Below, one piece after another: positions 25,685 through 33,927 of a stretch of 64,000 bases of DNA; positions within the stretch are counted from its first letter, which is position 1, and each line of letters starts with the position of its first letter. The translations under genes were made by a program, and so were the position numbers. Below the pieces are notes generated by a model, which saw only the letters and a program-made list of their open reading frames with translations, was not told the origin of the DNA and made no database searches. This stretch comes from Sphingomonadales bacterium (GTDB lineage Bacteria > Pseudomonadota > Alphaproteobacteria > Sphingomonadales > Sphingomonadaceae): contig JADJAC010000002.1 of the NCBI GenBank assembly GCA_016704425.1, positions 372,001-436,000 on the forward strand. Direction: 5' to 3'.

Positions 25685-26457
25685 GCACCGAAATGAAATG
25701 GGCCTTGCTCGCCTCGCCGACCGATGAAGCTCAAACCGCAGCAAGGGCTCTGCGAGAGCAACGTGACTGGGTCGATTTGGCGGAAGCGGAATTGGTCATC
25801 GCACTTGGGGGTGACGGGTTCATGCTACAGGTGCAGCATGCAATGCTTGAGGAAGCCAGGATTGTGCCTGTATTCGGCATGAATCTGGGAACAGTCGGAT
25901 TCCTGATGAACGAGTGGCGCACAAACGGGCTTGAAGACCGTATCGCGAGAGCAAAGCGCTTCAGTGTTTCCCCCTTGCGCATGGAAGCGGAGACGATCGA
26001 AGGCCAGCGGATCAAATTGCCCGCCATCAACGAGGTTTCCCTGCTGCGCGAAACGCGGCAAACCGCAAAACTTGAAGTCTCGCTGAATGACCGTGTCGTC
26101 ATGGCCGAACTGGTATGTGATGGCGTTCTCGTTTCAACACCGGCTGGCTCCACCGCCTACAATCTTTCGGCACAGGGTCCTATCCTGCCGCTGGGTTCAG
26201 GCCTGCTTGCTCTGACCCCGATAAGCCCATTCCGTCCCCGCCGCTGGCGCGGTGCAATTCTTCCGGAAACGGCAAGCGTCAGCATTCGTGTGTTGGATGC
26301 TGTGAAGCGTCCTGTCAGCGCAGTTGCCGACCAACGCGAAGTGCGCGATGTCCGTAAGATCGACGTGGCGATTGACCGGGCTGCAGCACTCACGTTCATG
26401 TTCGATCCCGAACATGCGCTCGACGATCGCATCACGATGGAGCAATTTGTCGTTTAA
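25681..26457 (+). CDS. nadK: NAD kinase
   Basis: Phosphorylates NAD to NADP. 258 residues with the GGDG motif at 43-46 (ALGGDGFML), NEVSLLRE, and the TPAGSTAYNLSAQGPI strand-loop conserved in NAD kinases. The short N-terminus is usual for the alphaproteobacterial form. It overlaps moaA and is followed after 54 bp by tRNA-Asn. Confidence 0.95.
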   Translation: MSTEMKWALLASPTDEAQTAARALREQRDWVDLAEAELVIALGGDGFMLQVQHAMLEEARIVPVFGMNLGTVGFLMNEWRTNGLEDRIARAKRFSVSPLRMEAETIEGQRIKLPAINEVSLLRETRQTAKLEVSLNDRVVMAELVCDGVLVSTPAGSTAYNLSAQGPILPLGSGLLALTPISPFRPRRWRGAILPETASVSIRVLDAVKRPVSAVADQREVRDVRKIDVAIDRAAALTFMFDPEHALDDRITMEQFVV

Positions 26458-26511
26458 GCGGGTTGCATTCGGGCCACGCGTTGCTAATAGGCCCCCTCGC
26501 TTTTGCGATAT

Positions 26512-26586
26512 TCCCCGGTAGCTCAGCGGTAGAGCATCCGACTGTTAATCGGACGGCCGCCTGTTCGAATCAGGCCCGGGGAGCCA
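26512..26586 (+). tRNA. tRNA-Asn (GTT)
   Basis: A 75-nt cloverleaf including an encoded CCA end. The 7-bp acceptor stem pairs TCCCCGG with CCGGGGA, followed by discriminator G and CCA. The anticodon arm is TCCGA-CTGTTAA-TCGGA, giving anticodon GTT (Asn). The T arm contains GTTCGAATC. It lies alone between nadK and carD. Confidence 0.97.
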
Positions 26587-26814
26587 TTCCGCCTCTCAGT
26601 GACTCGCACAATTGCGCTGCATTGCAGCATATCACGCAATAATTGGACGAAGGCTGGCATTTTTGTTGCGAATCTGCTAAAAGGCGTTTCGAGAAGCGGA
26701 TGCGCCCGCATTCGTGAAGGAGATTTATTAGACGCCTCAGCTGAACAGCCGATCCGCCTCTGCGGATTCGGGCCGCTGGCATTGTCGCGCACATCATCAG
26801 AAAGGTTGAAACAC
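26587..26814 (+). promoter_or_regulatory. carD upstream region / probable long leader
   Basis: 228 bp without a gene between tRNA-Asn and carD. It holds a GANTC site (GACTC, near 26600), AT-richer sequence around 26655-26690 that could contain the promoter, and a small hairpin with ATCCGC / GCGGAT arms near 26754-26769. A reading frame through it joins carD but its product would not resemble CarD before the ATG at 26815. Promoter position not resolved. Confidence 0.4.
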
Positions 26815-27354
26815 ATGGCTTCAAGCGCGTTGGATTTTATTGTTGGTGACTATGTTGTTTATCCAAAGCACGGCGTCGGTCGCGTTATCGAACTTCAAAA
26901 TTCCGAAATCGCAGGCATGTCACTCGAACTTTATGTGCTGCGCTTTGAAAAGGAAAAGATGACGCTGCGCGTTCCGACCAACAAGGCAGAAAGCGTTGGC
27001 ATGCGGAAACTTTCGTCTGACAAACAGATGCAGGAAGCGCTGCAGACATTGAAGGGCAAGCCCAAGGTCAAGCGCACGATGTGGTCTCGCCGCGCGCAGG
27101 AATATGAAGCGAAGATCAATTCTGGCGATCTGGTATCAATTGCGGAAGTCGTTCGCGACCTTTTCCGGGCCGAAGACCAGCCCGAACAGAGCTATTCGGA
27201 GCGCCAGATTTTCGAAGCAGCCTGCAGCCGACTTGCGCGTGAACTTGCCGCGATGGAGCAGGTGGATGAGCCTACTGCCGTCCAGAAGCTCATCGAGATC
27301 CTGAAAAAGGCCGCTGAAATCTACAACAAGTCGTCGGTTCCAGTCGACGCCTGA
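26815..27354 (+). CDS. carD: CarD-family transcriptional regulator
   Basis: 179 residues from the ATG at 26815, preceded by an AAGG ribosome site. The N-terminal RNA-polymerase-interacting domain has the typical FIVGDYVVYPKHGVGRV opening; the C-terminal helical domain (about 65-175) contacts promoter DNA near the open-complex bubble. CarD binds the RNA polymerase beta subunit and stabilises open complexes at rRNA and other promoters. The open frame extends 72 codons upstream but that stretch has no CarD-like features. Confidence 0.95.
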   Translation: MASSALDFIVGDYVVYPKHGVGRVIELQNSEIAGMSLELYVLRFEKEKMTLRVPTNKAESVGMRKLSSDKQMQEALQTLKGKPKVKRTMWSRRAQEYEAKINSGDLVSIAEVVRDLFRAEDQPEQSYSERQIFEAACSRLARELAAMEQVDEPTAVQKLIEILKKAAEIYNKSSVPVDA

Positions 27355-27387
27355 TCGGCAAAGCCCTACCAAATTGGCTTGATCACA

Positions 27388-27429
27388 CTCCAGGGTTGTG
27401 TATTATACATGTAATACACAACCCTGGAG
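27388..27429 (+). promoter_or_regulatory. Perfect 18-bp inverted repeat overlapping a ribosome binding site
   Basis: Arms CTCCAGGGTTGTGTATTA (27388-27405) and its exact reverse complement (27412-27429), with a 6-base spacer TACATG. The right arm ends in CTGGAG, and the GGAGA ribosome site of the GIN lipoprotein gene (ATG at 27437) lies at its edge. In RNA this would hide the ribosome site. It also follows carD by 33 bp and could act as a terminator, though no T-run follows, or as a DNA operator. Confidence 0.85.
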
Positions 27430-27436
27430 ACTTCTT

Positions 27437-28165
27437 ATGCGTCTTTTTCTCGCCGCTGTTCCAGCCATCCTGCTCGCTTCATGCGGCCACGCCGAAAACG
27501 GCGCCGAATCCTCCTCCGCAAGCGGATCCCGGACCTTTGCTCTGGCCGGCTTTGACAAGGTCACTCTCAAAGGGTCGGACGACGTCAATGTTGTCGTCGG
27601 GAAGGATTTTTCAGTTTCCGCAACCGGACCGGCTGATGAACTGGATTTGCTCGAGATTGTCGTCGAAGATGGCGTCCTGAAGGTTGGACGCAAGTCGGCT
27701 TTGCGCTGGCATATCGGCTGGTCGCGAAAGGACGAGGACGACGTCAAGGTCACCGTCACGATGCCCGCCATTCGCGGTGCCAGCCTTGCAGGATCGGGCG
27801 ACATGACGATTGACAGCGCAGCAGCCGATTCATTCAAGGTGTCCCTCGCCGGTTCGGGCAATCTGAAGGTAGGCCGGCTTGAGGCGAAGGCTGCCGAACT
27901 GAACCTTGCAGGATCAGGCGACATCGCTGTCGCCGGGAAGGTCCTGACGCTGAAAATCTCGGGCGCAGGATCGGGTGACGTCGTCGCAAGCGCGCTCGAG
28001 GCAGAGACTGCGGACATTTCGCTCGCTGGTTCCGGCAATGTCAGTGCCCGGGCAACAGGCAGTGCTTCGGCTTCGGTCTTGGGCTCGGGAGACGTCACCA
28101 TTTCCGGCACCGACAAATGCAAGACGTCGATGCTCGGATCCGGCTCCGTAACCTGCAAGGTCTGA
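27437..28165 (+). CDS. GIN-domain (DUF2807) lipoprotein
   Basis: 242 residues from the ATG at 27437. The start MRLFLAAVPAILLASCG is a lipoprotein signal with lipobox LASC (Cys16), so the protein is probably anchored in a membrane leaflet facing the periplasm. The rest has the repeated beta-strand pattern of the putative auto-transporter adhesin head GIN domain: LAGSGDM, LAGSGNL, LAGSGDI, AGSGDV, LAGSGNV, LGSGDV and LGSGSV recur about every 20 residues. Function is unknown. It is followed by a second, diverged GIN gene. Confidence 0.85.
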   Translation: MRLFLAAVPAILLASCGHAENGAESSSASGSRTFALAGFDKVTLKGSDDVNVVVGKDFSVSATGPADELDLLEIVVEDGVLKVGRKSALRWHIGWSRKDEDDVKVTVTMPAIRGASLAGSGDMTIDSAAADSFKVSLAGSGNLKVGRLEAKAAELNLAGSGDIAVAGKVLTLKISGAGSGDVVASALEAETADISLAGSGNVSARATGSASASVLGSGDVTISGTDKCKTSMLGSGSVTCKV

Positions 28166-28209
28166 GGCTACCCCTCGACGGAGCAGAGTGCGGCGCCTAT
28201 GATGGCAAG

Positions 28210-28914
28210 GTGAATTTTCGATCTGTCTGCCTTGCACTTTCTGCGCTGCCACTTCTGGCTTCGGCCCCGGGATTTGCAGCGCAAAAGCGATATGCGATTT
28301 CCGATTTTGACCAAATCCGGGTTTTCGGGCCGTTCAACGTCGTCATACAGACCGGGCGTGCCGCGTCTGTGACTGCGTCCGGAGACTTGCAGGCGCTCGA
28401 CGTTGTTTCGGTCACATCGAGCGGCGGCGTCCTCACCATCCAGACACTGACACGCGCACGTTCAAGCTGGAAAGACCAACCACATGCCGCAGCGAAGCTC
28501 CTGGTGATCCTGCCCCAGCTCAAGGGCGTGCGGCTGTTTGGATCCGGAACCATAACGGTTGCCGAAATGCGTGGCATGGCAACAGATATTGCCTTGAATG
28601 GTGGCGGGCAGTTGAGCGTTGCCAAACTCGCGTCAGATACGGCCAAGGCCTATCTCAGCGGATCAGGTCGCATTACGATTGCTGGAAGCACAAAGAATTT
28701 CAGCGCAAATGTCAGCGGCTCTGGTGATCTTGATGCATCCCAGCTCAGCGCAAGCGACCTCAAGATTGTCGCGGCAACGTCAGGCCGTGTCTCGGCAAAG
28801 GCGCTGCGCGCGGCGGACATCAAACAAATTGGCGCGGGTGAGGTGCGTGTCACTGGAACGTCCAATTGCCTCGTCGAAAATGCAGGATCAGGCACGGTGA
28901 GTTGCGGGAACTAG
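28210..28914 (+). CDS. GIN-domain (DUF2807) secreted protein
   Basis: 234 residues if the GTG at 28210 is the start, which gives a clean signal peptide (NFRSVCLALSALPLLASAPGFA-A). The frame is open further upstream, overlapping the end of the previous gene, but that extension hides the signal peptide. The mature part has the same strand repeats as its neighbour (LFGSGTI, LNGGGQL, LSGSGRI, VSGSGDL), here without a lipobox, so it should be soluble in the periplasm or exported. It is likely a tandem duplicate of the preceding gene. Function unknown. Confidence 0.8.
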   Translation: MNFRSVCLALSALPLLASAPGFAAQKRYAISDFDQIRVFGPFNVVIQTGRAASVTASGDLQALDVVSVTSSGGVLTIQTLTRARSSWKDQPHAAAKLLVILPQLKGVRLFGSGTITVAEMRGMATDIALNGGGQLSVAKLASDTAKAYLSGSGRITIAGSTKNFSANVSGSGDLDASQLSASDLKIVAATSGRVSAKALRAADIKQIGAGEVRVTGTSNCLVENAGSGTVSCGN

Positions 28915-29309
28915 AAAAGTCCGATTTCGGCGAGCTGTTCCGTGAGATCTGGAGGTAGCGCCTCCCCTGAATCACTCATTCGAGAAAGGTCGCGTGGAGC
29001 ATCCGCTTCCGCAAAATATCGCCAGCCCTGATGCGCCCGTCGCGGCACCGGCACCACGGGGATCAACTTGTCAGACAGCAAGATCGCGGTTCGTCCGCCT
29101 TCGGCATCCTCAAAGCCGAGGATTTCGCTGCGTGCAACCAGCCGATGTTTCAATATCCAGTAGAGCGATCCGCCAAGAAGTTCCTCATGCCGCTTCGGAC
29201 GATAGCGGGTCGTCAGGCGGACGACGCCCTGATCTGCGCGCGCAGCAATCCTGTCGGCAAGTACGCCATAATTGTCGCAGGCAAAGGCGATGCGCGTGAG
29301 ATGGAGCAC
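28911..29309 (-). CDS. DUF1489 family protein
   Basis: 132 residues, soluble, no signal peptide. The segments TTRYRPKRHEELLGGSLYWI, AILLSDKLIPVVPVPRRAHQGWRY and DAPRDL match the pattern I know for DUF1489, a conserved alphaproteobacterial family of unknown function. It is convergent with the second GIN gene (4-bp overlap) and lies 3 bp downstream of mgtE on the same strand, so it is probably cotranscribed with mgtE. Confidence 0.8.
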   Translation of the reverse strand: MLHLTRIAFACDNYGVLADRIAARADQGVVRLTTRYRPKRHEELLGGSLYWILKHRLVARSEILGFEDAEGGRTAILLSDKLIPVVPVPRRAHQGWRYFAEADAPRDLSRMSDSGEALPPDLTEQLAEIGLF

Positions 29310-29312
29310 AGC

Positions 29313-30719
29313 TCAGCCCGTCAGGCCTGCAAGCGTCGCAAGACCAAGGAACGCGAAGAAGCCCATCGAGTCTGTAATCATGGTCACGAAAACAGATGAT
29401 GATACGGCCGGATCGACATCAAGGCGATCAAGGATAACGGGAACCATCACGCCAGCAAATCCCGCAAATACGATATTGGTCATCATTGCTGCCGCAATGA
29501 CCATTCCAAGTTGCGGATTGGCGAAGACCAGTCCAACGCCGATCCCGATGACAACCGCAACCGTCGCTCCGTTCAGAAACGCGACGCGGATCTCACGAAT
29601 GATCGTTCTCACGGTATTGGATTCGGTCAATTGATTGGTCGCGATGGCTCGCACCGCCACGGCCATTGTCTGCGTGCCCGCGTTGCCGCCAACTCCAGCG
29701 ACTATCGGCATCAATGTTGCGAGCGCAACCATCTGCGCTATCGTGCCCTCGAAAAGGCGGATGATTGAAGACGCGACTAGGGCAGTTATCAGGTTCGCGA
29801 TCAACCAGCGTACGCGGCTCTGGTAACTCTCAAGGATCGGCTCGTTGATGTCGCCGTCACCTGCGCCGGAGAGTTTGAGGATGTCCTCGCTCGCCTCTTC
29901 CTGGATGATGTGGACAACATCATCGACCGTAATCATGCCCACCAGCCTGCCGGACAGATCGACCACAGCCGCCGAAATAAGGGCATATTTCTGGAAACGC
30001 AGAGCGACTTCTTCCTGATCCATGTCTACCGGGATCAGTGTCTGTTCACGCTTCATCACATCGGACATGCCGACATTGCGCGGCGTACGTAGGATCCAGC
30101 TCAGGTGCGCCGTTCCGATTGGCTTGTGCTGCGGATCAACGACGAAGACTTCCCAGAAATCAGTTGTAAGGTCCTGATTGTCGCGCAGATAGTCGATCAC
30201 ATCGCCGACAGTCATATGTTCCGGCACGGCAATCAGGTCGCGCTGCATCAGCCGGCCGGCGGACTCCTCGGGATAGGAAAGCGCTTCCTCGATTGCCGCA
30301 CGATCGTCCGGGGAAAGTTCACGCAAGACCGCCCTTTGGTCTTCCTCCTCCATATCCTCGATGATTGCGACAGCGTCATCGGTTTCAAGTTCACTGGCGA
30401 TATCCGCAACTTCGCGCGGATCGAGCGTATCGATCAGTTCTTCGCGGACGTGATCATTAAGTTCGGCGATCACGTCGCCGTCGAGGAGCCCGGCGAGCGA
30501 AGCCGCAAGGTCGGAACGCAGCTCCGAAGGGGCCTGTTCAAACAGGTCTGCAATGTCGGCCGGATGGAGTGGCGAAACCAGTTCGCGCACGCGCTCATCC
30601 TCACCGGCCTCGACCGCATCGAAGACCTGACGCACAAAGACCGACTTCAGCTGGTCATCATCATCGAGATGGGGATCGGCGACAAAGTCTTCCGCGCGGA
30701 TCGGATCAGCTTCGCTCAT
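29313..30719 (-). CDS. mgtE: Magnesium transporter MgtE
   Basis: 468 residues from the ATG at 30719 (MSEADPIRAEDF); the frame is open upstream but without a start near a ribosome site. The cytoplasmic N domain with helical repeats (about 20-135) is followed by a pair of CBS domains (about 140-265) that sense Mg2+, and five membrane helices (about 290-468) with PIVAGVGGNAGTQT forming the pore. It imports Mg2+ with closure at high internal Mg2+. DUF1489 follows closely downstream. Confidence 0.94.
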   Translation of the reverse strand: MSEADPIRAEDFVADPHLDDDDQLKSVFVRQVFDAVEAGEDERVRELVSPLHPADIADLFEQAPSELRSDLAASLAGLLDGDVIAELNDHVREELIDTLDPREVADIASELETDDAVAIIEDMEEEDQRAVLRELSPDDRAAIEEALSYPEESAGRLMQRDLIAVPEHMTVGDVIDYLRDNQDLTTDFWEVFVVDPQHKPIGTAHLSWILRTPRNVGMSDVMKREQTLIPVDMDQEEVALRFQKYALISAAVVDLSGRLVGMITVDDVVHIIQEEASEDILKLSGAGDGDINEPILESYQSRVRWLIANLITALVASSIIRLFEGTIAQMVALATLMPIVAGVGGNAGTQTMAVAVRAIATNQLTESNTVRTIIREIRVAFLNGATVAVVIGIGVGLVFANPQLGMVIAAAMMTNIVFAGFAGVMVPVILDRLDVDPAVSSSVFVTMITDSMGFFAFLGLATLAGLTG

Positions 30720-30811
30720 CTTTCCCTCCGCTTTGGTAAGCTGCCCGACTAATCCTGCTCGAACGGAAAGGCAAGGCTGGCGAGACGTGAAATCCCCAGT
30801 ATGAAAGACGG

Positions 30812-31858
30812 ATGACAAAACCCTACCGCCTGTCCGTCCTGGATCAATCTCCGATTGCCGAAGGGCATACGTCAGCAGACGCGCTGGCAAACACGATCGA
30901 CCTTGCCAGGCGCTGCGACACACTTGGCTATGATCGCTATTGGCTGGCAGAGCACCATGCCTCGCCCGGTCTAGCCGGTGTTGCGCCGGAAGCACTGATC
31001 GGTCCAGTTGCCCTGGCCACCAAACGGATAAGAGTGGGTTCCGGCGGGATCATGTTGCCGCACTACTCGCCGTTCAAGGTGGCGGAGACCTTCAGGATGC
31101 TCTCGGCCCTGGCTCCGGGGCGGATAGACCTTGGCCTGGGACGTGCACCCGGGTCGGACCAGCGCACGGCCTTTGCCTTGCAGCGCGACCGTTCGCGGCA
31201 GATGCCAATCAATGACTTTCCACAGAACCTTGCGGAAATCATCGCCTATCTCGGCGATGGTCTTCCTCCCGACCATCCATTTGCGTCACTGCGAGACACG
31301 CTTCCCAGCGGCCACGGCGGATCTCCCGATCTTTGGTTGCTCGGGTCGTCGCCAGACAGCGCCGCCTGGGCTGGGGAAACCGGCCTTCCCTATTGCATTG
31401 CCGATTTCATCAATTCGGACGCTGTTCCACTGGCGGATATCTATCGTTCAACATTTCGTCCGTCCCGGTGGCTTGAAAAGCCGCATCTCATGGTTGCAAC
31501 CTGGGTGATCGCTGCAGACACCATGGAAGATGCCAAACGCCAAGCCTTGCCGGCTCAGGTCATGTTTGCACATCTGGTCCGCGGGGAGCTTATTGCCGTC
31601 CCCTCTGTTGAAAAGGCAGAAGAATGGGCCAGAAACAGGCCGCTTCCGGACCGAGGGCGCCGCGTGACGCTCGGCACAGGCGCGGACGTCCGAGAGGCTT
31701 TGGACGAAGTCGCACGCCTTTATGGCGCAGATGAAATGATGCTCGTGAACATCATGCATGATCATGCTGCACGGTGCCGAAGTTACCAACTGGTTGCCGA
31801 TGCTTTTGCCCTTGATGGCGCGCGACTCGTGGAGTCAGGCGGGTTTACGCAAAATTAA
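30812..31858 (+). CDS. Luciferase-like (LLM class) flavin-dependent oxidoreductase
   Basis: 348 residues with the bacterial luciferase / alkanal monooxygenase fold. Recognisable segments are SVLDQSPIAEG at the start, RYWLAEHHASPGLAG (about 46-60), GSGGIMLPHYSPFKVAE and the RIDLGLGRAPGSD loop that contacts FMN. It resembles the MsnO8/YhbW-type subgroup; the substrate is not known. It is divergent from mgtE. Its 3' end carries the DNA that serves as the ctrA promoter region. Confidence 0.9.
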   Translation: MTKPYRLSVLDQSPIAEGHTSADALANTIDLARRCDTLGYDRYWLAEHHASPGLAGVAPEALIGPVALATKRIRVGSGGIMLPHYSPFKVAETFRMLSALAPGRIDLGLGRAPGSDQRTAFALQRDRSRQMPINDFPQNLAEIIAYLGDGLPPDHPFASLRDTLPSGHGGSPDLWLLGSSPDSAAWAGETGLPYCIADFINSDAVPLADIYRSTFRPSRWLEKPHLMVATWVIAADTMEDAKRQALPAQVMFAHLVRGELIAVPSVEKAEEWARNRPLPDRGRRVTLGTGADVREALDEVARLYGADEMMLVNIMHDHAARCRSYQLVADAFALDGARLVESGGFTQN

Positions 31859-31887
31859 CCTTTTCCCTTCATTACATTTTTGGTTAA
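31824..31887 (+). promoter_or_regulatory. Probable ctrA promoter region: two GANTC sites and inverted TTAACC half-sites
   Basis: Within the last codons of the upstream gene are two methylation-type sites, GACTC (31824-31828) and GAGTC (31832-31836). Then come TTAACC (31855-31860) and GGTTAA (31882-31887) as an inverted pair. In Caulobacter and relatives CcrM methylates GANTC and CtrA binds TTAA/TTAACC half-sites at its own promoter, so autoregulation and methylation control of ctrA are plausible. The -35 and -10 boxes were not pinned down. Confidence 0.6.
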
Positions 31888-31957
31888 TAGAGTTTGCGCG
31901 GAGGCCACGGACAAGGGGCACCGTTGCCACGATGGACTAACAAAAGGGGGCCTGCCC

Positions 31958-32662
31958 ATGCGTGTTTTGCTGATCGAGGATGAGCCGACGACTGCCAAGG
32001 CAATCGAACTCATGCTCACCAATGAAGGCTTTAATGTCTACACCACAGACTTGGGCGAAGAAGGCCTCGATCTGGGCAAACTCTACGACTACGACATCAT
32101 ATGTCTCGACCTGAACCTGCCGGATATGCACGGCTATGACGTTCTCAAGCGGCTTCGTGTCGCCAAGGTTCAGACTCCGGTCCTGATCCTGTCAGGCATC
32201 AGCGAAATGGATTCCAAGGTACGCTCGTTCGGCTTCGGTGCTGACGATTATGTCACCAAGCCTTTCCATCGCGAAGAGCTGGTGGCGCGCATTCATGCCG
32301 TTGTCCGTCGTTCGAAGGGCCATTCGCAATCCGTCATTCGCACCGGCAAGCTTGCCGTCAATCTCGATGCCAAGACTGTGGAAGTCGATGGCAGCCGCGT
32401 CCATCTGACCGGCAAGGAATATGCGATGCTTGAACTGCTCTCCTTGCGGAAGGGCACGACGCTGACCAAGGAAATGTTCCTCAACCACCTTTATGGCGGC
32501 ATGGACGAACCGGAACTCAAGATTATTGACGTTTTCATCTGCAAGCTGCGCAAGAAACTCGCGCTGGCCTGCGGCGGTGAAAATTACATCGAGACCGTAT
32601 GGGGACGCGGCTATGTGCTGCGCGAAGCCGACGAAGGCGAAGGCCTGGCCCAAGTGGCCTGA
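31958..32662 (+). CDS. ctrA: Cell cycle response regulator CtrA
   Basis: 234 residues from the ATG at 31958, which starts MRVLLIEDEPTTAKA; the open frame upstream to 31880 lacks CtrA sequence. The receiver carries E7-D8 and phospho-acceptor D51 (CLDLNLPDMHG) and KPF near 103-105; the winged-helix output domain ends ETVWGRGYVLRE. CtrA is the essential alphaproteobacterial master regulator of division and motility genes, phosphorylated through CckA and ChpT. The ChpT gene is also in this window (58096-58740). The C-terminus ends QVA, near the AA degron position of Caulobacter CtrA. Confidence 0.97.
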   Translation: MRVLLIEDEPTTAKAIELMLTNEGFNVYTTDLGEEGLDLGKLYDYDIICLDLNLPDMHGYDVLKRLRVAKVQTPVLILSGISEMDSKVRSFGFGADDYVTKPFHREELVARIHAVVRRSKGHSQSVIRTGKLAVNLDAKTVEVDGSRVHLTGKEYAMLELLSLRKGTTLTKEMFLNHLYGGMDEPELKIIDVFICKLRKKLALACGGENYIETVWGRGYVLREADEGEGLAQVA

Positions 32663-32715
32663 CACGCCCAAAAAACAGTTCGACCAATTCCCGTTTCTAC
32701 CCGGGGGGCGTAAGG

Positions 32716-32748
32716 AGGCCGGTGAAGCTCAGCTTCACCGGCCTTTTT
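32716..32748 (+). terminator. Rho-independent terminator after ctrA
   Basis: A perfect 14-base inverted repeat (AGGCCGGTGAAGCT / AGCTTCACCGGCCT, 32716-32744, one base between arms, so the real loop is larger) followed by a T-run (32744-32748). It ends ctrA transcription and overlaps the last codon region of the convergent hydrolase gene, so it could also work for that strand. Confidence 0.9.
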
Positions 32749-33511
32749 GCAAATACCCAACAAGAGCCTGGCCAAAATCCGGCTTGGTCACTGCGCTCAT
32801 GTGATTGCCCGGTATGGAAATCAGTTCGCCCTGCGGCAGCAATGCGGCAAGGGCCGCAGCAGAACCATTGTCCTGATCGTCAACGCCACACACCACGCCA
32901 ATGGGCAAGTCGAGATCCGCCAAGGCTTCTCGCGGGGTATCGACAAAAGTATCAAGGATCATGTCGAGTGCTACGGGATCGCCACCCGTCGTCTTCAGAA
33001 AGGCTTCTGCCATCCATTCGGGCGATCCTTTCGCATGGTGCCCGATGTTGCGCAGGATATTTCGGAAATGTGCGCGCCGGTGGCCTGTGTTTGTAAGCCC
33101 TTCAAGTCCCATGCCCGAAAGGATGGCCTTGCCGGGGCGCAGACCCTTGGCGAGCATCCGCGCTGCGGTGCGCGCGCCAAGCGAATACCCGGCCAGGTCG
33201 AAATCCCTTAGCCCAAGATGATCGACAAGCGCACATTGATCATCAGCAAGCACGTCCTGCGAATAGGCAGACGCTGCGTGGGGCTTGTCGCTCGCGCCAT
33301 GCGCACGAAGATCCGGCATGATGCACCGATAGCCGGCAGCCGCTAGCTGCGCCGCCGTGCCGTAGGTGATCCAGTTGGTCACTGCATCACTGATATAGCC
33401 GTGGATAAGCAGCAGGGGCCTCCCCGTCCCCATCTCGCGCCAGGCGAGGCGCGTGCCGTCAGCAGCTTTGATAAAACTGGTCACGGCATTGGCTTTCCAG
33501 AAGTCTTCCAT
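32735..33511 (-). CDS. Alpha/beta hydrolase
   Basis: 258 residues. The fold is shown by LLLIHGYISD (oxyanion HG), MPDLRAHGASD, the nucleophile elbow GYSLGA, a candidate acid in CGVDDQD and the catalytic His in PGNHMSAV. The substrate cannot be inferred. Its 5' end overlaps the stop of the GFA gene at 33481 by 31 bp, and it is convergent with ctrA, sharing the terminator region. Confidence 0.88.
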   Translation of the reverse strand: MEDFWKANAVTSFIKAADGTRLAWREMGTGRPLLLIHGYISDAVTNWITYGTAAQLAAAGYRCIMPDLRAHGASDKPHAASAYSQDVLADDQCALVDHLGLRDFDLAGYSLGARTAARMLAKGLRPGKAILSGMGLEGLTNTGHRRAHFRNILRNIGHHAKGSPEWMAEAFLKTTGGDPVALDMILDTFVDTPREALADLDLPIGVVCGVDDQDNGSAAALAALLPQGELISIPGNHMSAVTKPDFGQALVGYLQKGR

Positions 33512-33918
33512 CGATCCACAAGGGGCGCATAGTCATCGCAACGCTGGCCCGGCAAGGCGCTGGTGTCGCTCCAGGCATCATGACGGCTTTCGACGCCGAA
33601 ATTGCTTGTCGGGAAGAATTGCGACGGATCGTCAAAACTGCCGACCGTAATATCGCGGTTGAGGCTGTCGCCATATTCGAAGCCCAATGGCGTCCCGCAT
33701 GCGCTGCAGAACAGGCGATTGGCAAAAGGCGAACTGGCAAATCGGTCCGGCTCTGTGTCCCACGTCTGGTTGACGCGTGGCACATTCTTGAACGCAATCG
33801 ACACGCCACCCGTTGCACGCTGGCACATCCGGCAATGGCAGAGATAGGCGTCAAATTGTTCTATCTCGACCGAGTATCGAATACGTCTGCATTGGCAGCC
33901 ACCCGTCATTTTCGGCAT
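33481..33918 (-). CDS. GFA-family (CENP-V/GFA domain) zinc protein
   Basis: 145 residues with the GFA cysteine set: GGCQCRRIRY at the N-terminus, CHCRMCQR, and FCSACGTPLGF. A FDDP segment follows as in the family. It overlaps the hydrolase start and lies 9 bp downstream of a second GFA gene; the two form a tandem pair that differ strongly in sequence. The formaldehyde-activating annotation common for this family is not supported for most members. Confidence 0.88.
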   Translation of the reverse strand: MPKMTGGCQCRRIRYSVEIEQFDAYLCHCRMCQRATGGVSIAFKNVPRVNQTWDTEPDRFASSPFANRLFCSACGTPLGFEYGDSLNRDITVGSFDDPSQFFPTSNFGVESRHDAWSDTSALPGQRCDDYAPLVDRWKTSGKPMP

Positions 33919-33927
33919 ATCGCGACC

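Noticed and set aside
24787..25761. 324-residue open frame on the minus strand
   Set aside because: Antisense to moaA and the start of nadK.
27403..28158. 251-residue open frame on the minus strand
   Set aside because: Antisense to the GIN lipoprotein gene; the repeats there create the open frame.
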